From Haliea sp. (GTDB taxonomy: Bacteria; Pseudomonadota; Gammaproteobacteria; Pseudomonadales; Halieaceae), in NCBI GenBank assembly GCA_016704305.1, contig JADJAL010000048.1:1-49230 (forward strand): a stretch of DNA of 49,230 bases. The letters run 5' to 3'. The notes beneath the pieces were generated by a model, which searched no databases, had not been told where the DNA came from, and saw nothing but the letters and a program-made list of their open reading frames with translations. Positions 24,879-33,953 of the stretch are shown piece after piece; within the stretch, counting starts at the first letter, position 1; each line of letters starts with the position of its first letter. Position numbers and translations under genes: made by a program.

Positions 24879-27275
24879 TCAGGCCGTTTGGGCGATCTTA
24901 GCGGGCTTGAGCAGGAACACCGCCAGGGCCGGCATCAGTATCAGGGCGCCAAACATGTTCCATATGAACATGAACGTGAGCAGTATCCCCATGTCGGCCT
25001 GGAACTTGATCGGTGAAAACGCCCAGGTCACGACGCCCGCCGCTAGCGTTACTCCGATCAATGCCACCACGCGACCGGTAAAATTCAAGGTTTCATAATA
25101 GGCAGTGTGTAGGTCTTTGCCCTCCCGGAGTTTCGCCAGGATCACCGTCAAGACATACAACGCGTAATCAATACCGATACCGACGCCAAGCGCGATCACG
25201 GGAAGTGTCGCCACTTTTATGCCAATCCCCAGCCACACCATCAATGCCTCGCACAACACGGACGTGAGCATCAGCGGCAATATCGCGCAAAGGACACCTG
25301 GAATCGAGCGGAACGTCACCAGCGACAGCAGGATCACCGCCGCATAGACGTAGAACAGCATTTCCGTATTGGCTTTCTTCACCACAATATTGGTCGCCGC
25401 CTCGAAGCCGGCGCTGCCCGCCGCGCCCAGAAACTCGATATTGGCGTTCGGCCAGTCGGCCTTGAACTGCTCCAGCGTGTCCACCACGCGTGTCAGGGTG
25501 GTTGCCTTGTGATCCGCCAGGTAAATCGTCATCGGCCAGATTGAGCAACCGGGATCGACATAATCCAGGTTCGCCAGTTCCGTCACCGAGTAATTGATGG
25601 TGTCCTGGTTGCGAAACAGCGCCTCCCACTTGGGAAATCCCTCGTTGAGACCCATCATGATTTCCCGCGTACGAATACTCAGCCCGCTGACATCCTCGAC
25701 CCCCTCAAGCTGCCGCATGCGCCATTCCAGTTCATTGGCGAGGCTCATGCCCTCGTGCTCAATGCAGCCGTTTTCCTCTGTCTTCACAATGACAGCGAAC
25801 ACGTCCGTGCTGACCGAGTAATTGTCTATCAAAAAGGCGACGTCGCGATTGTAACGCGAGTCGGCGCGCAACTCCGGAGCGCCCGGATCCAGGTCACCGA
25901 TTTGCACGTCCCTGCTCACATAATAGCCACCTGCGGCCATCAGCAGGCTGACGATAATGGCGGCTGTCGCAGGCCCCTTGCGCGTAAACGACAACAGGAA
26001 GCGCCAGAAAACATGCATCTCTTCCGGGCTCTTAACCTCGCGACTGGCAAGTTCAACGCACTTCTTGCCAACGCCGGTGTACGAGAGCGCCACGGGGATG
26101 AGTATCAGGTTGGTGAAGATAAGCACCAGCACGCCGATACTGGCTGTAATGGCCAGATCCTGTATCACCTGGATCTGGATAATGATTAGCACAGCGAACC
26201 CGACGCCGTCAGACAGGAGTGCTGTCAGGCCGGCCAAAAACAAGCGCCTGAACGTGTAACGTGCTGCTATGTAGCGATGCGTGCCACGCCCGATATCCTG
26301 GATCACGCCGTTGAGTTTTTGTGCGCCGTGGCTGATGCCAATTGCAAACACCAGGAATGGCACCAGAATGGAGAACGGGTCCAGCTCATAGCCCAGCGTC
26401 GCCAGCACACCCATCTGCCACGTCACTGCGATCAGCGTGATGGAGACGACCATGACCGTTGAACGTATGCAACGTGTATACCAGTACAACAGGGCTATCG
26501 TGATCACGACCGCTATAGCAAAGAACGCCATAATCACGAAAAGGCCATCGATGAGGTCGCCAACCAGCTTCGCGAATCCGATGATGTGAATGGATTTATC
26601 GGGATCGTCAGCGGTGAAACGGTCGCGGATTTCCTCCAGTTTGTCGCTGAGATCCGCGTAGTTCAGGCGCTCACCGGTCTCCGGATTTTTATCCAGCAGC
26701 GGCACGATAATGGTCATGGATTTAAGATCGTTCGATACCAGGTCGCCGAGGATGCCGGCGCGTACCATATTGAGCTGGATTTCGCCGATGGATTTGGGCG
26801 AATCCGGATCGTAATCACCGGGAATCACCGGCCCACCTTCAAAGCCCTCCTCCGTGACAATCCGCCATCGGGTATTGGGCGTAAACAGGGATTTCATGCC
26901 GTTGCGGTCAACACCGGGGACGAAAAATATCTCGTCGTTCACTTTCTCGAGGAATTTGAGGTTTTGCGGGGTGAAGATATTGCCTTCCTTCACCGCCACC
27001 ACGATGCGCAAATTATTGCCGAGCCCTTTCAAAGCATTCTGGTTGGCCTGGTAATTGAGCACATACTCGTGCGCCTTCGGCAGGGTCTTTTCAAAGCCCG
27101 CCTGCAACTCAATCTTGGTGGCCTGGTAACCGAGCACCAGGGTAGCGAGCGCACACAGGACGAGCACAACACCCCGGTTGTTGAATACGAGTCTCTCGAG
27201 GAAACTGCCGGACTGCTCATCAAATTGACTGAGGTTCGCTATGACTGGCAGATCTGACTGTGTCGCATGAGCCAT
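24879..27275 (-). CDS. RND superfamily (MMPL/HpnN-like) exporter
   Basis: The 798-residue protein has the RND pattern of two repeats, each with one helix, a large periplasmic loop and five helices. The first repeat starts LVFNNRGVVLVLCALATLVLGY and has helices near residues 230-390 with FLVFAIGISHGAQK. The second begins GPATAAIIVSLLMAAGGYYV and ends with ALGVGIGIDYALYVLTVIL, carrying the GxGxDYA-type signature of MMPL/HAE3 exporters. Such proteins move lipids or other hydrophobic molecules out of the inner membrane using the proton gradient. The YCF48-like gene lies 85 bases upstream on the same strand, a pairing commonly seen in steroid-degrading proteobacteria. Confidence 0.9.
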   Translation of the reverse strand: MAHATQSDLPVIANLSQFDEQSGSFLERLVFNNRGVVLVLCALATLVLGYQATKIELQAGFEKTLPKAHEYVLNYQANQNALKGLGNNLRIVVAVKEGNIFTPQNLKFLEKVNDEIFFVPGVDRNGMKSLFTPNTRWRIVTEEGFEGGPVIPGDYDPDSPKSIGEIQLNMVRAGILGDLVSNDLKSMTIIVPLLDKNPETGERLNYADLSDKLEEIRDRFTADDPDKSIHIIGFAKLVGDLIDGLFVIMAFFAIAVVITIALLYWYTRCIRSTVMVVSITLIAVTWQMGVLATLGYELDPFSILVPFLVFAIGISHGAQKLNGVIQDIGRGTHRYIAARYTFRRLFLAGLTALLSDGVGFAVLIIIQIQVIQDLAITASIGVLVLIFTNLILIPVALSYTGVGKKCVELASREVKSPEEMHVFWRFLLSFTRKGPATAAIIVSLLMAAGGYYVSRDVQIGDLDPGAPELRADSRYNRDVAFLIDNYSVSTDVFAVIVKTEENGCIEHEGMSLANELEWRMRQLEGVEDVSGLSIRTREIMMGLNEGFPKWEALFRNQDTINYSVTELANLDYVDPGCSIWPMTIYLADHKATTLTRVVDTLEQFKADWPNANIEFLGAAGSAGFEAATNIVVKKANTEMLFYVYAAVILLSLVTFRSIPGVLCAILPLMLTSVLCEALMVWLGIGIKVATLPVIALGVGIGIDYALYVLTVILAKLREGKDLHTAYYETLNFTGRVVALIGVTLAAGVVTWAFSPIKFQADMGILLTFMFIWNMFGALILMPALAVFLLKPAKIAQTA

Positions 27276-27360
27276 TTCTTATTCTCCGAATGCTGTACGC
27301 ATAACAACTACTATGACAACAATGAATTAGTCCTGCTGGTACTGCCGGCTAGTACTACTT

Positions 27361-28530
27361 CTAAGGTAACTTGACCTTGTGTATGCCTGCGGGACCGCCC
27401 AACAGAAGGGTGCCTTCCGGCCCTTCCGAAACCGCGTAAACACGCCCGCTGGTAGTATAAAGTTGCCCGGCACCGGCCACCGGAACCGGGGTGAAACTGG
27501 CGCCATTATCCGCGCTGATCAATACCTCGCCACCGATACCTACGGCTATCAGCCGGCCATCCGCTAACCGCGTGGAATCCACGATAGCACTGGTCATGGG
27601 TTTCTTGACGGTTGTCCAGGTGGCGCCGACATCGACGGTACGGAACATATTGCCACGCAACCCGCCCATCACGAGGCCGCCATCGGCTGCATCGACTATC
27701 GTAAAGAAGCTGCCATCCCAGGGTACGGTTCGAACCCGCCGGGCGATGTTCTGGCTAATGTCGCCCTCCAGCAGCAAACCCGCCTCGCCACTGGCAAAGA
27801 ACTTGCCCTGCTCCGGCAGTGGTGCAACATCGAAAATGTGATAGAACCCATCGTTATCGACTTTCTCCAGTACGGGCGTCCAGGTCTGTCCGGCATCGAC
27901 GGTTTCCAATGCCATGCCGTAGGCGCCCACTGCATAGCCGTGGTCAACGGTCGGAAATGCCACCCTGAACAGGGGCTTGTCCGCGCCCTGGGATATCGCG
28001 AAGCGCATCTCCTCGACCAGCAGGGGATACATTTCGTTGTCAGGGTTCGCCGCCGCCAGCGCCTCGTAATGTGCCAGGCCCTCTTCACCGTAGCGCAGTC
28101 CGTCAAACTGTTTTACCCAGGTTTTTCCGCCATCCATAGAGTGCAGGATCACCCCCTCATGACCCACTGCCCAACCCAGTTCCGGGCTCGGGAAGTCGAT
28201 ATCAAGGATGCTGCTGCGCACCGGCACCTCGGCCTGCTGCCAGCTTTCACCGCCATCATCCGAATACAGGATATGGCCGTGTTGCCCGGTCGCGAAGTAG
28301 CGATCCCCAAATTTGCTGATGGAATAAATCAGAGACTGGGCCGCCAGGGTACTGGGAATTGCGGGCAGGTTCAGCACATCGTAGCGGGGGGATTCCGGGG
28401 TGGACTCCGGGGTGGACTCCGGGGCGGACTCCGGGGCGGCCGAGGATGTCGCTGCCAGGGCCAGGGCACAAACCAGCACCGCGATGTTCACCACCATCCG
28501 CCTCGGAGAACCGGGCAATTTATTATTCAC
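27361..28530 (-). CDS. YCF48/BNR-repeat periplasmic beta-propeller protein
   Basis: The 389-residue protein has a signal peptide (VVNIAVLVCALALAATSSAA), a short Pro-Glu-Ser repeat linker, and then repeated Asp-box motifs of a sialidase/YCF48-type propeller: YSDDGGESWQQ, HSMDGGKTWVKQ, ETVDAGQTWTPV, RTVDVGATWTTV and SADNGASFTPV. The protein is not an enzyme by any visible residue. In plants the YCF48/HCF136 propeller is an assembly factor. In proteobacteria the family is found next to RND exporters, as here, and may be a periplasmic accessory. Confidence 0.87.
   Translation of the reverse strand: MNNKLPGSPRRMVVNIAVLVCALALAATSSAAPESAPESTPESTPESPRYDVLNLPAIPSTLAAQSLIYSISKFGDRYFATGQHGHILYSDDGGESWQQAEVPVRSSILDIDFPSPELGWAVGHEGVILHSMDGGKTWVKQFDGLRYGEEGLAHYEALAAANPDNEMYPLLVEEMRFAISQGADKPLFRVAFPTVDHGYAVGAYGMALETVDAGQTWTPVLEKVDNDGFYHIFDVAPLPEQGKFFASGEAGLLLEGDISQNIARRVRTVPWDGSFFTIVDAADGGLVMGGLRGNMFRTVDVGATWTTVKKPMTSAIVDSTRLADGRLIAVGIGGEVLISADNGASFTPVPVAGAGQLYTTSGRVYAVSEGPEGTLLLGGPAGIHKVKLP
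28391..28438 (-). repeat. Four 12-bp tandem repeats encoding Pro-Glu-Ser linker
   Basis: Four units of GACTCCGGGGTG and close variants sit inside the YCF48-like gene. On the minus strand they encode a (PES[A/T]) linker just after the signal peptide. The units are nearly identical, so copy number is probably variable between strains. Confidence 0.85.
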
Positions 28531-28718
28531 GATACTCTCCCGATAAAAGTTATTCTGGGTTTGCTTTTGAGAGTTTAACGAATCTGTGGCTAGCTGGTGC
28601 CACTTTCTTAAAGTTGTAACACCAAGCCGCAGCCACGGCCATCATAGCAGCTAAAGACTCTGGAACAACACCCAGCCCGCAGGAATTCCAGGCCGCGCCT
28701 GCCTGACCTTGCGCCAGA

Positions 28719-29624
28719 TCAAGCTATCACGACATGGCGCAGCAATTGGCCATAGCCACGAAACTCGGGAACCTGGTCCAGCGCGTGGCGACGGCGCAAA
28801 TGTTGCCGCAGCGCTTTCAGTTTGTAGCAGGGCACACTGGCCATAAAGTGGTGTTCCAGGTGAAAGTTCACGCCGCAGGGAGCGAATACCGCACGCTGCC
28901 ACCAGGGAGCGTCAACGGTGCGGGTATTGCGGCGCGCATCGGGATCGAACAAATCTGGCACTGCGGCGTGCTCTGCAATTTGCCGCACCCGAATAATGAA
29001 CATGAACACCGTCATGTAAGCCACCACCCAGAGCAGGAACGTCCAAGCAATCCCGCAGGCCGCCAGTACCAGGAACAACACCAGTTGCACCAGTAATTGC
29101 TGCAGAAAAGGCAGCGCCGATTCGCGTTTCTCATTCGAGATCACGCCAGAAGCGCCACGAACAATATAGGACAGCAGCTTGAACCCGGTCTGCCCAGTGA
29201 GATCACGGATCATCTTGCGGCGAAAGCTCTCCCACGGCACCGGATACGCCTGGTAATTGGCCAGATCGGGGTCGTCATGGCTCCCGGCCTTGCGGTGATG
29301 CTCCAGATGGCCCCGGGCATAGGATGGCTGGTCGTTCATCACCGGCAGTGCACAAAGCCATTGGCCGACAATGTCGTTCAGTCGCGCTGACCGAAACAGC
29401 GTGCGGTGCCCGCAGTCGTGCATCAGCACCGACAGGGCCAGTTGACGCCCGGCCAGCAGGATCACCGCCAACACGATGGTGAGCGGGTTGGGCCAGGCGG
29501 CCACGGTCGCAAAGATCACGGCAATGAATAGCCAGGTGCCAAGCACCAGACGCCAGGCCTGCCAGTCACTCCGGGCCGTGAAATACGCGACGGCCTCGCG
29601 CGTCAAATAATCGCTTACTTTCAT
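28719..29624 (-). CDS. Fatty acid desaturase family protein
   Basis: About 301 residues from ATG 29624 (a GTG at 29630 is also possible). Three histidine boxes of membrane di-iron desaturases are seen: HDCGH at 69-73, HLEHH at 106-110 and HLEHH at 255-259. Hydrophobic helices lie between them (LVLGTWLFIAVIFATVAAW, LVLFLVLAACGIAWTFLL). Enzymes of this family insert double bonds or hydroxyls into acyl chains in the membrane. It lies upstream of the YCF48-like and RND genes on the same strand with 188 bases between, so a shared transcript is possible. Confidence 0.88.
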   Translation of the reverse strand: MKVSDYLTREAVAYFTARSDWQAWRLVLGTWLFIAVIFATVAAWPNPLTIVLAVILLAGRQLALSVLMHDCGHRTLFRSARLNDIVGQWLCALPVMNDQPSYARGHLEHHRKAGSHDDPDLANYQAYPVPWESFRRKMIRDLTGQTGFKLLSYIVRGASGVISNEKRESALPFLQQLLVQLVLFLVLAACGIAWTFLLWVVAYMTVFMFIIRVRQIAEHAAVPDLFDPDARRNTRTVDAPWWQRAVFAPCGVNFHLEHHFMASVPCYKLKALRQHLRRRHALDQVPEFRGYGQLLRHVVIA

Positions 29625-29667
29625 CAACACCCCCAGCCCGGACGCCCCGCGCCCGGATAGTTACTCG

Positions 29668-29696
29668 TTACAACAGCACATTCGCGAGGTTAATAT
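29668..29696 (+). promoter_or_regulatory. Candidate sigma-70 promoter of regBA, implying a leaderless mRNA
   Basis: TTACAA (29668-29673), a 17-base spacer, and TAATAT (29691-29696) form a near-consensus promoter. The predicted transcription start falls within a base or two of ATG 29703. The only Shine-Dalgarno-like bases (GAGG, 29686-29689) lie 13 bases before the ATG and would not be in the transcript. Confidence 0.5.
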
Positions 29697-29702
29697 ACCG
29701 CC

Positions 29703-30815
29703 ATGCGAACCTTACTTAAACAGAAAACCAGCGCCCTTTCGGCAACCCAATTGCATGTTATTTTTTTTGCCCTGTGTACCCTGCTGACACTGGTGTTGTA
29801 TCTGCAAGGAGGCGCCACTAACCCCTTTGTCTCGCTGTACCTTGTACCGATCGCGATATCAGCAGCCACCTTGTCCACCCGATTTACCGTGGCGTTGGCG
29901 CTGTTCTGCTTGCTGGCCTACTCCTTGCTGATGTTTTACTACGTGCCAATGCAGGTGTTATCGCCTACCCACGAGATGACCTTCGATAGCGAGCACCACA
30001 GCATGCACATCGGGGCAAGCCAGCAGGTCAACTGGCACGTCGCGGGCATGTGGCTGAATTTCGTCATCAGTACCGTGCTGATTACCTGGTTCGGGTTGCG
30101 GATGGCCAGCGCGCTGCGTCACCGCGATGCCCAGCTTGCCGCCGTCCGTGAACAACAATTACGCGACGAGCAACTGCTGGGCATCGCGACGCTCGCGGCA
30201 GGCACCCTGCATGAACTGGGAACACCGCTGGCAACGATGACGCTGCTGACAGAGGATCTGGAAAATACGACGCAGGAATATCCCGGGATAGCCGACGATG
30301 TGAGACTGCTCGCGCAACAATTGGCGCGCTGCAAACTGAGCCTGCAAAATCTGGCGCGCGCCGCGGAGCGGCCTTCCGACCAGCTACGGCGCGAAGCCTT
30401 CATGGACTATCTGGACAAGGTGTTAATCCACTGGCATCTGCTGCAACCGGGTGTTGCACTGAAGAACCAGGTCGCGCCGCTGCCGGTCTATATTCGCGTT
30501 GATAGCACCTGTGAACAGGCCATCATCAATTTACTGAACAACGCCGCCGAAGCCAGTCCCGCCGGTATCGAGATCTCCGCCGCAGCGGATGCAAAGGCCG
30601 CGACGATCACGATCACTATTCGCGACCACGGGCCTGGCATCGACCCGGAGGCGTCGAACATCGGCAAACCCTTTGTATCGACGCGCGGCCAGGGTCGCGG
30701 CCTGGGCTTGTTCCTCTCCAACGCAACGATCGAACGTCTCGGCGGCCAGGTGGGGATGCAACCGCATCCCGCTGGCGGAACACTCACCACCATTACCTTG
30801 CCGTGTACACCATGA
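29703..30815 (+). CDS. regB: Redox sensor histidine kinase RegB/PrrB family
   Basis: The 370-residue protein has about six N-terminal transmembrane segments. They include the RegB quinone-site motif GGATNPF at 36-42. The phospho-acceptor box is GTLHELGTPLATM with His170, followed by Cys210 in LARCKLSL, aligned with the redox-active cysteine of RegB. The ATPase part has NLLNNAAEASP, DHGPGI and GQGRGLGLFLSN. RegB controls respiration and other energy genes in response to quinone and oxygen state. Its stop overlaps the start of regA (ATGA), so the pair is translationally coupled. Confidence 0.9.
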   Translation: MRTLLKQKTSALSATQLHVIFFALCTLLTLVLYLQGGATNPFVSLYLVPIAISAATLSTRFTVALALFCLLAYSLLMFYYVPMQVLSPTHEMTFDSEHHSMHIGASQQVNWHVAGMWLNFVISTVLITWFGLRMASALRHRDAQLAAVREQQLRDEQLLGIATLAAGTLHELGTPLATMTLLTEDLENTTQEYPGIADDVRLLAQQLARCKLSLQNLARAAERPSDQLRREAFMDYLDKVLIHWHLLQPGVALKNQVAPLPVYIRVDSTCEQAIINLLNNAAEASPAGIEISAAADAKAATITITIRDHGPGIDPEASNIGKPFVSTRGQGRGLGLFLSNATIERLGGQVGMQPHPAGGTLTTITLPCTP

Positions 30816-31366
30816 AGCACTTCCTGATCATTGACGACGATGAAACGTTTACCTACGTACTCGGGCGTGCGATCAAGAAAAAGGGCTATCCGGTACTCAT
30901 TGCGAATCGGGGCGACGCAGCGCTGGCACTGCTTGGCGACAATGCACCCGATTTGCCCATCACCCACGCCGTGCTCGATCTGAAACTCGCTGAAACCAAT
31001 GGACTGCAGCTGTTACCGCAACTGTTGGCGCGGAATGCAAGGCTACAGGTGGTCGTGCTGACCGGATATGCCAGTGTCGCCACCACCGTGGAGGCGATCA
31101 AGCAGGGAGCGATCAATTACCTGGCGAAGCCGGCAACCGTCGAGGAGGTACTCGCGGCCTTTGACAGCGACGACCAGCACACCGCGCGCGGCGACACCAG
31201 TGACATGATCGAAAACAACCCGCTGAGCGTGCAGCGTATCGAATGGGAATACATCCAGCGACAACTGGTCGCCAATGATCACAATATCGCGGCAACTGCC
31301 CGGGCGCTTGGCATGCACCGCAGGACCTTGCAGCGCAAACTGCAAAAGCGCCCCCTGCGAACCTGA
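30812..31366 (+). CDS. regA: Response regulator RegA/PrrA family
   Basis: The 184-residue protein has an N-terminal receiver domain with IIDDDETF, the phosphorylated Asp56 in VLDLKL, Thr in VVLTGYAS and Lys in YLAKPA. The C-terminal Fis-type helix-turn-helix reads NIAATARALGMHRRTLQRKL, nearly identical to the RegA DNA-binding motif. There is no AAA+ domain. Start ATG 30812 overlaps the regB stop. Phosphorylated RegA activates or represses genes for aerobic and anaerobic metabolism. Targets in this window cannot be named. Confidence 0.92.
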   Translation: MKHFLIIDDDETFTYVLGRAIKKKGYPVLIANRGDAALALLGDNAPDLPITHAVLDLKLAETNGLQLLPQLLARNARLQVVVLTGYASVATTVEAIKQGAINYLAKPATVEEVLAAFDSDDQHTARGDTSDMIENNPLSVQRIEWEYIQRQLVANDHNIAATARALGMHRRTLQRKLQKRPLRT

Positions 31367-31394
31367 CCAGACGTCCGCAGCAGATCGTTCCGGC

Positions 31395-32306
31395 CTACAG
31401 CAACTCACGTTGGGAATGACGCGCAAGCTCGGCATCCCTGATTATGCGCCAGGCCTCCTCCGCGGATTCGACAAACTGGAACAGCGACAGGTCCTCCTCG
31501 GCAATCATGCCCTCGTCCACCAGCGCGTCAAATCGAATAATGCGCTGCCAGAACGCCCGACCCATCAACAATACCGGCAGCGGTACTATTTTGTGCGTCT
31601 GGACCAACGTCAGCGTCTCGAACAATTCATCCAGCGTACCAAAGCCTCCCGGGCAGGCCACCAGCGCCTTTGCACGCTTGAGGAAATGCATTTTCCGAAT
31701 CGCAAAATAGTGAAACTTGAAACACAGTTCAGGGGTGATATAGGGATTGGGCTTCTGCTCAAAGGGCAACAGGATATTAAGCCCTATGCTCTCCCCGCCC
31801 GCGTCCATGGCGCCGCGGTTGGCTGCTTCCATTATCCCGGGGCCGCCCCCGGTAACCACGACCAGCTCGGATGGGCTATCACTCTGCGCATCAGCGGTGA
31901 TCAGCTGTGCCAGTTTCCTGGCTTCATCATAAAAACGACTGCTATCCACTATGCGTTCGGCCGCCTTCAGCCTGCGCAGCAGGACCGGGTCATTCGGCGC
32001 GGACACGGCGCACGCTCTTGCGTGTTGCAATCGCTCCATCGCCGTCACTGGATCGGGAACGCGCGTACTGCCAAAAATGACGACGGTTGAATGTATCCCG
32101 TGTTCCTCCTGCAATATATCCGGCTTGAGCAGTTCCAACTGCAACCTGACCGACAGCAGTTCATCGCGCACCATAAATTCTGGATCGGCGTACGCCAGCT
32201 TGTATGACCCGGAGCAGGTCTGTTCAGTTTTGTAATCCAGGCCCGGCGTCATCGCGTCATCGCCCGCACCGCAAGTTGACGTTGCGGGATCCACTCGTCT
32301 CACCAT
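31395..32306 (-). CDS. LOG-family nucleotide 5'-monophosphate nucleosidase-like protein
   Basis: About 303 residues from ATG 32306 (a later ATG at 32252 is possible). The LOG/Rossmann signatures are GGGPGIMEAANRG at 153-165 and PGGFGTLDE at 219-227, the phosphoribohydrolase motifs. The protein is longer at the N-terminus than the short LOG enzymes, like PpnN-type or TIGR00730 large forms. It probably cleaves purine or pyrimidine nucleoside monophosphates to base and ribose phosphate. It is downstream of the beta-CASP gene by 34 bases on the same strand, suggesting a shared role in RNA/nucleotide turnover. It is convergent with regA. Confidence 0.85.
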   Translation of the reverse strand: MVRRVDPATSTCGAGDDAMTPGLDYKTEQTCSGSYKLAYADPEFMVRDELLSVRLQLELLKPDILQEEHGIHSTVVIFGSTRVPDPVTAMERLQHARACAVSAPNDPVLLRRLKAAERIVDSSRFYDEARKLAQLITADAQSDSPSELVVVTGGGPGIMEAANRGAMDAGGESIGLNILLPFEQKPNPYITPELCFKFHYFAIRKMHFLKRAKALVACPGGFGTLDELFETLTLVQTHKIVPLPVLLMGRAFWQRIIRFDALVDEGMIAEEDLSLFQFVESAEEAWRIIRDAELARHSQRELL

Positions 32307-32340
32307 GGTGTGTTCGTCCTGTGGCTTATGTTGCCAATGT

Positions 32341-33741
32341 TCAGAAAGTGATTGCTTCACCTTTCCCAGGCACAGTAGCTGCCCAGCCTTTTTCAGACAA
32401 ATATTTTTGGAATGCCAGTTTTGCGGCGCTCTCTCCATGCACGAGAAAAAGGCGCGGATGGGGCTGCCTGAAATTTTCCAGCCAAGTGAATAACTGGGAT
32501 TGGCTGGCATGCGCGGAAAATCCACCGATGGTGTGAATGGTCGCGCGAACCGCAATCTCATCGCCGCCTATATGGAAAAACTTCGCGCCATCAACCAGCG
32601 CCCGCCCCGGCGTGCCGATGGACTGGAAGCCGACAATAATGACATGCGCATTCGCTTTCCAAAGATTGTGCTTGAAGTGGTGCCTGATACGACCGCCGTT
32701 GCACATGCCACTGCCGGCGATAAAAATAGCCCCGGATTCTATCCTGTTCAGTGCCATGGATTCGGCGGTAGTCGTGGAATAGCGCAGGATCGGCAGGAAG
32801 GCATGCAAGCTGCTGCTTTTGCCACGCTGAATCGTCTGTGCGTCCTCGGCGTTGTAGACATTCTGGTAGCGATGATAGATTTCGGTGACTGCAATGGCCA
32901 TCGGACTATCCAGGTAGACCGCCTGCTGCCTCAGCTTGCCCTTCTGGTACAACTGCCCAAGCCGAAAAATAATTTCCTGGGTGCGCCCTACGGCGAAAGA
33001 GGGAATCAGGATGTTGCCGCCGTTCGCCGAGGCCTCGTCCACGATCTGTTCAAACTCCGCCAGCGCTTCGTCCATAGGCCGATGATCACGGTCACCATAG
33101 GTCGATTCCAATAACAGGACATCGGCACTTTCTACAATTTCCGGGTCTTTGAGCAGGGCGGCAAAACTGTTGCCGAGATCACCGGAAAAAACCAGTTTCT
33201 TCTGTACACCCTGCTCCGTAACAAACACCTCCACAATCGCCGACCCGAGTATGTGCCCCGCATCGCGAAAGCAGACATCCACGTTATCGGCAACAGCCAT
33301 GCGCTGTCCGTAATTGAATCCGACACACTGCGCCAGGGTCGCGTCCACGTCTTCCAGCGTATACAGAGGTTCAATTTCCGACTTTCCGGCGCGACGCCGC
33401 CGCTTATTCTCCCATTCGACATCACGTTCTTGCAGTGATGCGGCGTCCTTGAGCATGACTTCCAGCAGGTCACTGGTCGGCCTGGTCATGAATATTGGCC
33501 CCGAGAATCCCTCCGCACACAATTTCGGCAGCCTACCGGAGTGATCCAGATGCGCGTGTGACAACACCACGCAGTCCAACTTCTTTACCTCAAAGGGAAA
33601 CGGTTCCTCGTTCTCCTTTTCCTCTTCGCGCCGGCCCTGGTAGAGGCCGCAGTCGAGTAGCACTGTGGAAACGCCTGTTTCCAAAAGATACGCAGAGCCG
33701 GTCACGCCCTCTACCGCTCCCAAAAAAGTCAGTTTTGCCAT
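32341..33741 (-). CDS. Metallo-beta-lactamase/beta-CASP RNase (CPSF-type)
   Basis: The 466-residue protein from ATG 33741 (GAGG just upstream) has the metallo-beta-lactamase core: SHAHLDHSGRLP (HxHxDH at 62-67), FRDAGHILGSAIVE, VFSGDLGN and LLESTYGDRDH. A beta-CASP domain follows (IPSFAVGRTQEIIF, IAGSGMCNGGRIRHHF). The C-terminal RNA-specificity part has HTIGGFSAHASQSQL and FLVHGESAA. This is the full set for a CPSF73/YsH1-like ribonuclease. Bacterial members act on RNA, but the substrate here is unknown. The LOG gene follows in the same direction. Confidence 0.9.
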   Translation of the reverse strand: MAKLTFLGAVEGVTGSAYLLETGVSTVLLDCGLYQGRREEEKENEEPFPFEVKKLDCVVLSHAHLDHSGRLPKLCAEGFSGPIFMTRPTSDLLEVMLKDAASLQERDVEWENKRRRRAGKSEIEPLYTLEDVDATLAQCVGFNYGQRMAVADNVDVCFRDAGHILGSAIVEVFVTEQGVQKKLVFSGDLGNSFAALLKDPEIVESADVLLLESTYGDRDHRPMDEALAEFEQIVDEASANGGNILIPSFAVGRTQEIIFRLGQLYQKGKLRQQAVYLDSPMAIAVTEIYHRYQNVYNAEDAQTIQRGKSSSLHAFLPILRYSTTTAESMALNRIESGAIFIAGSGMCNGGRIRHHFKHNLWKANAHVIIVGFQSIGTPGRALVDGAKFFHIGGDEIAVRATIHTIGGFSAHASQSQLFTWLENFRQPHPRLFLVHGESAAKLAFQKYLSEKGWAATVPGKGEAITF

Positions 33742-33953
33742 TGCAACCTCACTGGACATATCCAAGGAACATACTGTTAATTCCGGTCGGATTCTACAGT
33801 GTAGTTAGCTGACGATATTGTTGTGGCGGTGGTGGGCGCGCGGCGGCGGGCGGCGCCTTGCGCAAGATATTCAGGCTGAAGCCTGGCTGCCCGCAAGCCT
33901 CGCGCGGAATGCGGCAGGCGGAGGCGGTACTTGGAGGCGAGCGTCCGCTTCGC

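Noticed and set aside
27727..27737. GGTTCGAACCC resembles a tRNA T-arm
   Set aside because: It lies inside the YCF48-like gene, and no acceptor stem, anticodon arm or D-arm can be built around it.
31275..32090. 271-codon open frame on the plus strand
   Set aside because: It is antisense to the LOG-family gene, whose motifs are complete, and overlaps the end of regA.
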